Source of the DNA: Rhodopseudomonas julia
Lineage (GTDB): Bacteria > Pseudomonadota > Alphaproteobacteria > Rhizobiales > Afifellaceae
NCBI RefSeq assembly: GCF_030813515.1
Contig: NZ_JAUSUK010000001.1
Span: forward strand, 372,001-436,000
Length of the DNA stretch: 64,000 nucleotides
Direction of reading: 5' to 3'
In this document: positions 18,886 through 27,600 of the stretch, one piece after another
How positions within the stretch are numbered: the first letter of the stretch is position 1
Layout: the number at the start of each line of letters is the position of its first letter
The notes under the pieces: model-generated
What the model was told of the DNA's origin: nothing
What the model saw: only the letters and a program-made list of their open reading frames with translations
Database searches by the model: none
Made by a program: the position numbers and the translations under genes

Positions 18886-19362
18886 TCAGCTCACCGGGCG
18901 CCAGGTGCCATCCGGCTGGCGGCACGCTGTGCCGCGGGCCACTTGCGGCGAGCCTTCGATGTAGATCGTATGCGCATAGTCGCGGCAATCGACGGAATTG
19001 ATCTGGTAGGTCTGTCCCGGAACAATCTCGCCACGGTAATTGCCCGTGCTCGCCTGCCACTGGACGGGGCGGCCCGGCGCGCCGTATTCGAGCGCCTGAT
19101 ATTCGGCCGCAAGTGCCTGCTGACGGGCCTGTTGGTCCATATTGGCGCCGACGCGGTTACCGATCAGGCCGCCGGCGAGCGCGCCGATCGCGGTTGCCGC
19201 AACGCGGCCCGAGCCATGGCCGATCTGGTTGCCGAGAACGCCACCGACGACGGCACCGCCGAGGGTACCGATGCCTTCGCGCTGCCCCATTCCCCCGGGC
19301 TCGGTCTGGCAAGCGGTGAGAAACAGAGCACCAATTGCGGCACTCGTCACTGCAAGTCTCAT
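18886..19362 (-). CDS. Glycine-zipper outer-membrane lipoprotein
   Basis: A 158-residue lipoprotein resembling the Rickettsia 17-kDa surface antigen family. The lipobox is LFLTAC. A glycine-zipper stretch follows (GTLGGAVVGGVLGNQIGHGS, then AIGALAGGLIGNRVG). The C-terminal domain has VQWQAS, an extracellular-type YRGEIVPG and two Cys. I start at MRLAVTS (19362), the only start giving a correct lipoprotein signal. The role is probably envelope integrity; the specific function is unknown. Confidence 0.82.
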   Translation of the reverse strand: MRLAVTSAAIGALFLTACQTEPGGMGQREGIGTLGGAVVGGVLGNQIGHGSGRVAATAIGALAGGLIGNRVGANMDQQARQQALAAEYQALEYGAPGRPVQWQASTGNYRGEIVPGQTYQINSVDCRDYAHTIYIEGSPQVARGTACRQPDGTWRPVS

Positions 19363-19489
19363 TGAACAATCCTCTCGAAAAAACCCCTCGGCCAATCCAT
19401 GGCAGATCGAGCGAACCGGTTCCAGAGCAGGATGGCAAAATTGCGGTCGGAGGCCTCTTCACCTTTCACGGAGCAGAGCTTCTGACAGC

Positions 19490-20932
19490 CTATCCGTCCT
19501 TTTCCGCCACCGGCAGGTCGAGCACAGCCTTCAGGCCCCCTTCGGGCGCCGCCTCCAATGTCAGGGAGCCGCCATAGATGCGGGCGAGCTCTTCCACGAT
19601 CGACAGGCCGAGACCCGAGCCCGGCTTCGTCTCGTCGAGCCGCATGCCGCGGGCCAGCACTTTCTTGCGCTCGTCTGGCGCAAGCCCCGGCCCGTCATCG
19701 ACGATCATGAGCCGCGCGCGCCGCGCATTGCCGTCTCCGGAGGGCAGACACGAGAGCGTCACCTTGGACTCAGCCCATTTGCAGGCATTGTCGAGAAGGT
19801 TTCCGACCATCTCTTCGAGATCCTGCTTCTCGCCGCGGAAGGCGAGCGTTGCCGGACAATGCACGCTGATCTTCAGCGGACGGTCGCGGCCATGCACCTT
19901 CTGCATGACCCGCGCCAGGGCTTCCACGACGGGCGCCACCGGAGTCATGGCGCCGATGACGTTCGTCTGCGCGGCGATGCGGGCGCGGTCGAGATGATGG
20001 CCGATCTGGCCGCGCATCACCTCCACCTGGCGGCCGACGCGCTCGGCAAGCTCGCCCTCGCCCGCCTCCGCCTCGTTCTGCAGGATGGCAAGCGGGGTCT
20101 TCAGCGCATGCGCAAGATTGCCGACATGGCGGCGGGCCCGTTCCACGATCTCGCGATTGGAGAGGATGAGCGCATCGAGATCTTCGGCAAGCGGCGCGAT
20201 CTCGTCCGGCCATTGGCCGCCGAGGCTGACGCGTTCGCCCTGTCTGACCTCCTGCAGCGCTGCGCGCACGTCGCGCAGAGGCCTCAATCCGAAGCGGATC
20301 AGGACGGCCGCGCCGATCGCAAGGAGCAGTCCGAAGATGCCAAGCGTGATCGCCACGATGGTGGTGAATCTGGAAATATCACGTGCCACGCCGCGGGCAT
20401 CGCCGGCCACCAGCACCGCAAGCCGCTTGCCGTCCGGTTTGGTGATCTGGCGTTCCACGGCTCTGAGGCCGCGGCCCCCCGGCCCATCGAAAGACAGGCG
20501 GCGCGGCCGCCCGTCCGGGTCGGGCAGATCGGCGACGGCGAGATGATCGCCGAAGAGCGACGGCGAAGCCGTCAGAACCGCGCCGGTCTCCATGTCGCGG
20601 ATCTGCCAGTACCAGCCCGATTGCGGCAGGGAAAAGCGCGGCTCGCCGAGCGCGACTTGAGTTTCGTTCGGCCCCTCGCCCGAGGCGACGACGGCGCCGA
20701 CGAGCGCCTTGTGCAGCGCCACCAGGCGGAAATCGAAACTCCGTTGCAGGCTGTCGCGGAAAAGCGAAATGAAGAGAATGGCGGCGAGAAGCAGCGCGAC
20801 CGTCGTACCGGCCGCCGCGATGATGGCGAGCCGCAGACTGAGCGAGCCCTGTCCCTTGGCGTGCCCCCCGGCTTGTCCCCTGGGTTTGCCAAAGCCGAGC
20901 CCCCAGCTTCGTGGATGCAGCCGCTCAAGCAT
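19490..20932 (-). CDS. feuQ: FeuQ-like sensor histidine kinase
   Basis: A 480-residue kinase with two membrane helices (about 36-58 and 185-205) around a periplasmic sensor of about 125 residues. HAMP is followed by the H-box HVGNLAHALKTPLAILQNEAE, then NLLDNACKWA, VDDGPGLAPDE and GSGLGLSIV. The PhoQ-like H-box and position beside ccmI match FeuQ of rhizobia, where FeuPQ was described upstream of cycHJKL (from memory). The family responds to low osmolarity or envelope state and controls cyclic glucan export in Sinorhizobium. It overlaps feuP by 8 bp. Confidence 0.85.
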   Translation of the reverse strand: MLERLHPRSWGLGFGKPRGQAGGHAKGQGSLSLRLAIIAAAGTTVALLLAAILFISLFRDSLQRSFDFRLVALHKALVGAVVASGEGPNETQVALGEPRFSLPQSGWYWQIRDMETGAVLTASPSLFGDHLAVADLPDPDGRPRRLSFDGPGGRGLRAVERQITKPDGKRLAVLVAGDARGVARDISRFTTIVAITLGIFGLLLAIGAAVLIRFGLRPLRDVRAALQEVRQGERVSLGGQWPDEIAPLAEDLDALILSNREIVERARRHVGNLAHALKTPLAILQNEAEAGEGELAERVGRQVEVMRGQIGHHLDRARIAAQTNVIGAMTPVAPVVEALARVMQKVHGRDRPLKISVHCPATLAFRGEKQDLEEMVGNLLDNACKWAESKVTLSCLPSGDGNARRARLMIVDDGPGLAPDERKKVLARGMRLDETKPGSGLGLSIVEELARIYGGSLTLEAAPEGGLKAVLDLPVAEKDG

Positions 20933-21611
20933 CGGCGCCGTCGGTCTCGCCTCCCGGCGGGTCGATGCGGTAGCCGAGCCCGCGCACCGTCTCGATCAGA
21001 TCGATGCCGAGCTTCTTTCTGAGACGCCCGACGAAAACTTCGATCGTGTTGGAATCACGGTCGAAATCCTGATCGTAAAGATGCTCCGTCAGCTCCGTGC
21101 GCGAGATCGTCTTGCCGCGATGGTGCATCAAATATTCGAGCACCTTGTATTCGTGCGAGGTGAGCTTCACCGGATTGCCGTCGACCGTCACGCGGCTCGC
21201 CCTCAGATCGAGGCGAACGGGCCCGGCGGTGAGGTCGTTGGAGGCATGGCCGGCGGCGCGCCGCACGAGCGCACGCACACGCGCCAGAACCTCCTCCATA
21301 TGGAAGGGTTTTGCGACATAATCGTCGGCGCCGGCGTCGATCCCCTGCACCTTGTCGGACCAGCGGTCGCGCGCCGTCAGAATGAGGACGGGCATGGTGC
21401 GCCCCTCGCGGCGCCAGGCTTCCAGAACCGACAGCCCATCCATCTGCGGCAGGCCGAGATCGAGAATCACGGCGTCGTAGGGCTCCGTCTCGCCGAGAAA
21501 ATGGCCGTCCTCACCGTCGAGCGCGGCATCGACCGCATAACCCTGCTCGGTGAGCGCGCTCACCATCTGACGGTTCAGATTCTCGTCGTCCTCGACGACC
21601 AAAATGCGCAT
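20925..21611 (-). CDS. feuP: FeuP-like OmpR-family response regulator
   Basis: A 228-residue response regulator. The receiver has EDDEN, phosphoacceptor Asp in AVILDLGLPQMDGLSVLE, LTARD and YVAKPFHMEEVLAR. The winged-helix C-terminal domain ends in NTIEVFVGRLRKKLG and TVRGLGYRID. It is cotranscribed with the overlapping kinase, and the small FeuN-like gene lies 140 bp upstream on the same strand. Confidence 0.88.
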   Translation of the reverse strand: MRILVVEDDENLNRQMVSALTEQGYAVDAALDGEDGHFLGETEPYDAVILDLGLPQMDGLSVLEAWRREGRTMPVLILTARDRWSDKVQGIDAGADDYVAKPFHMEEVLARVRALVRRAAGHASNDLTAGPVRLDLRASRVTVDGNPVKLTSHEYKVLEYLMHHRGKTISRTELTEHLYDQDFDRDSNTIEVFVGRLRKKLGIDLIETVRGLGYRIDPPGGETDGADA

Positions 21612-21751
21612 GAGAGCCTTCGCCTTTCGTCTCTGCTCGGGATTTGTCGCCCGCTATCGACCGCCTCTTTTGACCGGCCTTTTTCGCCGGCCCGTGTTCT
21701 CCGGCCCGTCTTCATCGGCCACGATTCGTCTTCGAAAGCCTATCTCTTTGC

Positions 21752-22027
21752 CTAACGCGCCGGAATGTTGACGCGCTGAAGCCTTCCGTCCGGACCGAGC
21801 ACGGAGGCCTGATAGACATAGCCGCCGCCCGCCTCGCACAATTTGACGTCGACGACCTCGCCGGAAATGCCGGCGCGCCTCAGCGCCTGCGACAACGGCA
21901 CGGCCTGGCCGGACGCCACCACCTGACGCGCCTCACCGGGGCCAAGACAGGCAGCAGCCGCCTCCCCGGCCACCAGGAGCGACAGGAGAAGGGCGAAGAC
22001 CGACAGGAAGGGGCGCAACATCATCAT
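21752..22027 (-). CDS. feuN: FeuN-like small periplasmic protein
   Basis: A 91-residue secreted protein with signal peptide (PFLSVFALLLSLLVAGEAAA) and a compact C-terminal domain (LRRAGISGEVVDVKLCEAGG, then VYQASVLGPDGRLQRVNIPA), two Cys, PepSY-like in pattern. In Sinorhizobium, FeuN is a small periplasmic protein encoded just upstream of feuP that restrains FeuQ. Size, location and export agree. Three consecutive ATG codons make the exact start uncertain by two residues. Confidence 0.72.
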   Translation of the reverse strand: MMMLRPFLSVFALLLSLLVAGEAAAACLGPGEARQVVASGQAVPLSQALRRAGISGEVVDVKLCEAGGGYVYQASVLGPDGRLQRVNIPAR

Positions 22028-22096
22028 GCCTGTCTCATAGCACGAGCGGCTGAATGCGGGCTGAATGGGGAGGTGAGTTTCGGGAAAGATCCAGCC

Positions 22097-22549
22097 CTAT
22101 GCGGCCTCTGGAAATGAGATATCGAAGGCAAGTGGTACGCCGATCGCCTCGAAAGCCGCCTCGAGCTGGTCGAGCTGTGATTTGTGATCCAGACGAAACA
22201 GTCGGTCCACCTGCTCACGGTGCCAGCCGAGCCTTCTTGAAAGCTCCGCACGGGTCACGCCCTTGGATTTGGAGAGCATATACAGCAGCGCCTTGAGAAA
22301 GATCAGCGCCGGTAACTGCACAGAATGACCATGCCCGCACGGTTCGTGGCGCGGTGCGGGAATCGCCTCTCCATCTGCAATACGCGCGGCGATCGCTTCT
22401 TCGATGGCCTTCAGGCCGTTCTGGCAGGCTTCTTCCTTCGTCTCGCCGAAAGTCGTGATCTCGGGAAATTCGGGTACCGAGACGAGCCAGCTCAAAGTCC
22501 CGTCTTCGGCTTCGTCCATTTCGATGACGATTTCGTAATACATCGGCAC
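22097..22549 (-). CDS. hicB: HicB-family antitoxin
   Basis: A 150-residue antitoxin. The N-terminal partial RNase H fold has YYEIVIEMDEAEDG, WLVSVPEFPEITTFGETKEEA and KAIEEAIAARI. The C-terminal helix-turn-helix (KSKGVTRAELSRRLGWHREQ) should bind the operator palindromes upstream of hicA. It starts 1 bp after the hicA stop, as in most hicAB operons. The start may be the second ATG, two codons in. Confidence 0.9.
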   Translation of the reverse strand: MPMYYEIVIEMDEAEDGTLSWLVSVPEFPEITTFGETKEEACQNGLKAIEEAIAARIADGEAIPAPRHEPCGHGHSVQLPALIFLKALLYMLSKSKGVTRAELSRRLGWHREQVDRLFRLDHKSQLDQLEAAFEAIGVPLAFDISFPEAA

Positions 22550-22550
22550 G

Positions 22551-22739
22551 TCACTTTATCCCGAGGTCCTTGAGGATGCGGGCGACGAGGCCCTTTCCGA
22601 GTTCTTTGCTCGAGCCATGGATCGGAATGACCGCCTTGCGGCTGCCGCGCCGAACAGTCTGATGCCCGCTGCCGCCTCTATGAGTCTCGAACTTGCAGCC
22701 ATGGTCTTTCAAGAGCTTGCGGAGTTCAGCAGAGTTCAT
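22551..22739 (-). CDS. hicA: HicA-family mRNA interferase toxin
   Basis: A 62-residue dsRBD-like toxin that cleaves mRNA independently of ribosomes. It shows the family pattern ELRKLLKDHGCKFETHRGGS, GHQTV with the catalytic His (H26), AVIPIHG and LGKGLVARILKDLGI. It is first in the operon, ahead of hicB. Confidence 0.92.
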   Translation of the reverse strand: MNSAELRKLLKDHGCKFETHRGGSGHQTVRRGSRKAVIPIHGSSKELGKGLVARILKDLGIK

Positions 22740-22755
22740 CGGAACATATCGCCCG

Positions 22756-22788
22756 CCACACCACTGTGGAAGTCCACACGAGTGTGGA
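22756..22788 (-). promoter_or_regulatory. Paired palindromes, probable hicAB operator
   Basis: Two adjacent palindromes share the CCACA/TGTGG half-site: CCACA-4-TGTGG (22756-22769) and TCCACAC-2-GTGTGGA (22773-22788). They lie 17-49 bp upstream of the hicA start, the right place for autorepression by the HicB helix-turn-helix. Confidence 0.6.
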
Positions 22789-22856
22789 AGGGGCGATTGC
22801 CTATTTCAAGCTGATTGTGTGCAGCTCCCGGATGCAAACATTCGAGAGTCTCCGCA

Positions 22857-22930
22857 TCCCCTCACACATTCGGCCGGTCCTTCCTAAAATAGCTGACGAC
22901 CAACGACAGCGCCACGGCCGGAGCAACGCC
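22857..22930 (-). pseudogene. Remnant of the 3' end of the small membrane (holin-like) gene
   Basis: The minus strand reads APAVALSLVVSYFRKDRPNV followed by TGA GGGG. This mirrors the end of the intact gene at 23624 (APALALIVGYFVKDRPNA, TGA GGGG). About 58 bp align with roughly ten mismatches. The rest of the gene is absent. The parDE module lies between the two copies. Confidence 0.65.
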
Positions 22931-22986
22931 GCCGTTGACAAAAACTGTGGCGCCCCGATCTTTAGATCGTCGATTGGAGACCCGCG

Positions 22987-23253
22987 ATGACGACTGTGAC
23001 CGTCAACTTGCGCCCCGACCTTGCCGACTTCCTAGAGGGCGAAGTGGCGAAGGGCGGCTACACCTCGTCGAGTGACGTCGTGCAGGACGCGCTGTTGTTG
23101 CTGCAGCACGAGAAGGCCGCAGAGGAAGAAAAACTCGTCATCCTGAGACGGGAAATCGCACGCGGACTTGAAGAGGCCGAGGCCGGCCGTTTCTCCAAGA
23201 AAACGGTCGATGACATCCTGTCGGACATACTCGCAGGCAACACGAGTGGATGA
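22987..23253 (+). CDS. parD: ParD-like ribbon-helix-helix antitoxin
   Basis: An 88-residue antitoxin. It has an N-terminal ribbon-helix-helix (TVTVNLRPDLADFLEGEVAK, GYTSSSDVVQDALLLL) and a C-terminal toxin-binding helix. RBS GGAGA lies 7 bp before the ATG. It overlaps the toxin gene by 4 bp (ATGA), a normal antitoxin-first operon. Confidence 0.88.
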   Translation: MTTVTVNLRPDLADFLEGEVAKGGYTSSSDVVQDALLLLQHEKAAEEEKLVILRREIARGLEEAEAGRFSKKTVDDILSDILAGNTSG

Positions 23254-23612
23254 ACTACGAGCTTACGCTTCTTGCTGAGAACGACGTCCAAGCCATTCTC
23301 CAGGAAACGCTGACGCTCTTCGGGCCAAAACAAACCGAAGCTTACGCAGGCATTATCAGGAAGGGGATTGAGCGCATCGCCGAAGATCCCGTTGGGCCTG
23401 GCACTCTCGATCGTTCAGATGTGGCGAAAGACGTCCGCTTCTTCCACCTCGCCCTTGCAGCGGGTCGGCGCCACGGCGCCGCACATTGCCTCTATTTCAA
23501 GGTCGGGGCTCTCTCCGACGGGTCAACCGGCACCATCATCTTGCGAGTGCTGCACGAAAGGATGGCGCCCCGACATCACCTCGCGATCGGCAACCTGCCC
23601 TCCAATGACTGA
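23250..23612 (+). CDS. parE: ParE/RelE-superfamily toxin
   Basis: A 120-residue RelE-fold toxin (YELTLLAENDVQAILQETLT, FGPKQTEAYAGIIRKGIERI, then VRFFHLA and ILRVLHERM). ParE toxins inhibit gyrase. It runs longer at the C-terminus than most ParE proteins. The family assignment is by pattern and by coupling to parD. Confidence 0.82.
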   Translation: MNYELTLLAENDVQAILQETLTLFGPKQTEAYAGIIRKGIERIAEDPVGPGTLDRSDVAKDVRFFHLALAAGRRHGAAHCLYFKVGALSDGSTGTIILRVLHERMAPRHHLAIGNLPSND

Positions 23613-23623
23613 CGTGTTCCCCC

Positions 23624-23824
23624 TCACGCATTCGGCCGGTCCTTCACGAAATAGCCGACGATCAGCGCCAGCGCCGGGGCGAGCGGGGCCCAGATCTCCG
23701 GATCGGCAAATTCGGGAAAATGCCGCGCCACGAGAAGCTGCGCGAGATTGGCGAGCGAGGCGGCAAACGTCGCCGCGGTCAGCTTGTTGGTCGGCAGGAG
23801 CGTCGGCTGAGTGACGGTGGTCAT
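23624..23824 (-). CDS. Small single-helix membrane protein, holin-like
   Basis: A 66-residue protein with one hydrophobic helix near the C-terminus (WAPLAPALALIVGYFV) and a charged end KDRPNA. ATG 23824 follows GGAGG and overlaps the GH19 stop by ATGA, so it is coupled to the muralytic gene and is a candidate holin or spanin-like partner. I recognise no named family. Its 3' end is partly duplicated at 22857-22930. Confidence 0.6.
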   Translation of the reverse strand: MTTVTQPTLLPTNKLTAATFAASLANLAQLLVARHFPEFADPEIWAPLAPALALIVGYFVKDRPNA

Positions 23825-24639
23825 GAGATTTTTCCTCCAGACAGAAAAATGGCCGCTGCGAGAGCGGCCAGAACGCAAAGCGTGAGAAAGATCAGGCCCC
23901 AGGGCGGGGCCACGCGGTCCGCCTGAAGCGCGGGCCGCATCGCGGCGCCAGCCTTCAGCAACGGCATTTCCGAGAGCGCAACATGCAGTTCGCGAAGCGT
24001 CTTCGCTCCGGCGATATCATCAAGGGTGAGGCCGCGCGCGGCCTGGAAGCGTTTCACCGCCCCCTTCGTCAGCTCCTGGCCGAGGAGGACGAGCGCGGCG
24101 CGCACATAAAGGCGCCGCCGGTCGGCGAGGCCGTTGAGCCCGCCATTGACCGCCCGCGTCAGGCCGATCAGATCGCCGGCTGCCGCGAACCGGCCGAGAT
24201 CGCGGCTCTCCCAGTACCAGAGCGCCGACACGAAGGCCCATGGAAAGGCCGCCAGACCGTCCGGTTCGGCTGAAAAATCCGGCGCATCGGCAAAACGCTC
24301 TTTCGCCCAGGCCGCAAAGGCCACCACATTCGCCCGTCCCGTCACCTGGATGAGCCCGCGGCCGCGGTAGCGATAGCCGTCGCCGTCCGCCTCCGGCGTG
24401 TTGCCGAGATCGGTGCGCGTGTCGTAGCGCCGCTGCGCCGCCGTCGGCCCCCAAATCTCTTCCAGATAGCGGAAACGCCCGCTCTCATGGCCGACCTGCG
24501 CCAGAAACGCGGCGAGCATCTCCGGCCGGTCGAGCCCGAAAGCCTTGCCGTGACGGGCAAGCCCCTCGGCCACGCCTTCCAGAATGCCGGCGCGCGCCCT
24601 CGCGCCCGCAATCGTCCGCAGGTCCTTGACGGCGATCAT
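23821..24639 (-). CDS. GH19-type endolysin with C-terminal membrane helix
   Basis: A 272-residue lysozyme/chitinase-like muralytic enzyme. The family 19 core is visible: AAFLAQVGHESGRFRYLEEI with the catalytic Glu, then YRYRGRGLIQVTGRANVVAF, and TRAVNGGLNGLADRRRLY. The C-terminus adds a membrane helix (PWGLIFLTLCVLAALAAAIF), so the enzyme may be held in the inner membrane. It follows gp15 by about 50 bp and is probably the lysis enzyme for GTA release. Confidence 0.85.
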   Translation of the reverse strand: MIAVKDLRTIAGARARAGILEGVAEGLARHGKAFGLDRPEMLAAFLAQVGHESGRFRYLEEIWGPTAAQRRYDTRTDLGNTPEADGDGYRYRGRGLIQVTGRANVVAFAAWAKERFADAPDFSAEPDGLAAFPWAFVSALWYWESRDLGRFAAAGDLIGLTRAVNGGLNGLADRRRLYVRAALVLLGQELTKGAVKRFQAARGLTLDDIAGAKTLRELHVALSEMPLLKAGAAMRPALQADRVAPPWGLIFLTLCVLAALAAAIFLSGGKIS

Positions 24640-24690
24640 GCCGCTCTCCCTCTCTGTATTTGAAAAGCCTTGTCTCGGCGCCGCCGCCCG

Positions 24691-27600
24691 TCAGAGGCGA
24701 AGCGTCGCCTCGGCCGCAAAGCCCGGGCCGATCGTCTCCGAGAGCTGTGCGACACGCACGGACAGCACCTCCGGCAAAGCCCCGAAATCGGCGAGCTGGT
24801 CGGCGGCGGCATAGGCAAAGCTCGCGCTCCCCGTCTCCGCTTCCCGGCGCACGGTGCCACCATCCAGGATCTCGACGCGGTAGGCTTCGCGTGTCTCGTT
24901 GAGCGGCACCTCGGCGAGCGCCCAGCTGTCGCCGCCAAAGCGCGTGCGCCGGGTCCAGGACAGCGCCACATCGCCCGTCGCGGAAACGCGCCTTGCCCGC
25001 AGATGCACCGGGCTCGCAGGTCTTAGCCCCCGCCCCTCGGGCGTGACGGCGATCTCGACGAAACTCGCCGCCGCATGGCTTTCGGCGATCGGCCCGATGC
25101 GCAGGCGCTGTTCCCGCCCGATCGCGTCGAGCCCCATCGGCAAAACGGCGACGGCGTCGTTCAACAGCACGAAAGCATTGCCGGCACGGGCACCTGCCGC
25201 CATCGCGGTCTCGCTGCCGCCCTGCCCCCGCAACAGGAGAGAAAGACGATAGCGGCGCGTTGCGATCAGCTCGGCCGTGGCGAATTGCAGAATTTCCCAG
25301 CTGCCATCATCGGCTTTGACCGCCGCGAGATTGCCGCCCGCCAGCACATCGATCTCCGGCAGCGAGGCGAGCGCCCCGCCATAGAGCATCACCTCCGGCG
25401 CATTGGCACGGTCGAAGCGGCCGAGCGGGCCGGGCCTCAGAGCCGTCGCGAGCCGGCCGCAGGTGGCCCGGGTCGCAATCGTCGAGAGAAAGGAAAAACC
25501 ACCCCCTGCCTCGCCCCGATAGACGGCGAGCGTGCCCGGCCATGGCTCGGCGAAGGCGGCGAGCCGCGGCTGATGCGCCTTCTCGCCATCGGCCGGCGCC
25601 GGTAGCTCCATCGCATGCACAAGCGGCGGCCCATAGGCCGGCGGCGTGACGATCCCCGGCGGGGTCGGCGTCGCCGGCACCATCGCCTTGCGCCGCAGCG
25701 TCACCCGCCGCGCCTCCACCTCACGTGCCTCGCCATCGGCAATCCGCGTCACCAAAAACGTGTCGGAGCGCCCCTCCAGCGTGAGCCGTATCGCATCGCC
25801 CGCATCGAGCGCAGAAAAACTCGGCGGCAACACGAAGGAAATCTCCTCGCGCCCCCGCCAAAGATCGGCGAGCATCGCCTCGGCGAGCGTTTCGGCCTCC
25901 GCGTCACGCGCCACGATCGGCAGATCGAGCGTCAGAACGCGGCGGCTTCGTCCCGCAAGCCGGCGCGAATGCGCCGCCGCCATGCGGTAATCGTTGTCGG
26001 GAGACAGCGTGCGCAGCGCCACTTCCGCGGCAAGCTCCGTCTCCTGCGCCCGTTTTCGCGTCGTCAGCGGCGCGTCGGTCGCGTCGATCAGCAAAGTGTC
26101 CGACAGGCTCGCATCGAGCGGCCGCGCCCTCCCGCGGAAGCGGATCTTGGTGCCGGCGTCGGCCGCATCGACTCCATAGGCGGACAGAAGCGGTTCCAGC
26201 GTCGCGCGCGCCGAGGTCCGATCGCTGACGACAAACCCCTCCACGAGCCCGTGCACATCGGCGACCTCGGCCGCATCAAAGCCATGATCCGACAGCACCG
26301 CCTCGATCAGCCGGGCGAGGTCCATGGCGCCCAGCCGTCCGTTGAGCCAATGCCCGAACCGCCAGTTCGGCGCATCGCCCCAGACATCCTCAAGGGCCGG
26401 AAACCACGGATAGGGCCGCGCATCCCAGGTCCACAGCGTCAGATGCGCCGGATCGACCATCAGGAAGCCGTTCGGTCCGTCCCGGTTCATCCCCGCATAC
26501 TCGCCGTGGCTCGGGTCATAGGCGGACAAAAGCGCCTCGATCGTGCGGCGCTGGATCAGATCATCGCGCTCGCCGGCGGAAAAATGCGGCAGCGCGCCTT
26601 CCGAGGATTTCGGATCGTAGAAAACGTTCGGCTGGTTCGCGCCCTTGTCGACGGCCGGACAGCCGAATTCGGTGAACCAGATCGGTTTCGAAAACGGCAC
26701 CCACGGCGTCGGCGTCGCCTGTTCCATGCCGCCGGGCCGGTCGTAATGCCGGTTTTTCCACCAGCTCTCGATGTCCTTGAAGCGAAACACCCAGGGCTTT
26801 CCCGCCGTCCCGTCGGTGACCCTGCTGCGCCGCTGCGCCTTCCGGTCCTCGTCGGAGGCGTAATACCAGTCGAAACCTTCGCCGGCGGCGAGGTTCTTGC
26901 GCAGGTAATCGCAGCGGTGGATCGACCTCCCCGCAGCCTCGTCGGCGTGGCCCGGCTCGTCGCGCCAGTCGGCAAGCGGCCAGTAAATGTCGATGCCGAC
27001 GAAATCGGCCTCCGCCCAGAACGGGTCGAGATGGAAGAAGACGTCGCCGGAGCCATCCGCCGGCTGATGACCGAAATATTCCGACCAGTCGGCCGCATAG
27101 GAGATTTTCGTCGCCGGCCCCAGCACCTGACGGCATTCACCGCGCAGCACGCGCAGCGCCTCGACGAAGGGATAGCGGTTCCCCTGCCCGCGGATCTGGC
27201 TCAGCGCCACCATTTCCGAGCCGACGAGAAACGCGTCGACCCCGCCCGCCGCCTTCGCCAGATGGGCATTGTGCAGGATGAAGCGGCGATAGCGCCATTC
27301 CGTGGGCCCGGAATAAAAAACACCCCCGGCGCCCACCGAAAACTGGCCGAGCGACGCCTCGCCCAGAAAATCCGTGATCTCGCCTGCCGCCGCCGCGCTC
27401 TTGTCGGGCGAACCGGCCCGCCCCGGCGCCACGGTGAGCGTGATGCGCCCACGCCAGGGATAGGGCGGCTGCCCCGCCTCGCCGCTGCGCGGATCGGGAA
27501 GCTCGTTGTCTTCCGCGACATCCATCAGCACGAAGGGCAGAAGCGCCACCTTCAGGCCGCGCGCGGTCAACTCGCGGATCGCCCGGATGACCGTCTCATC

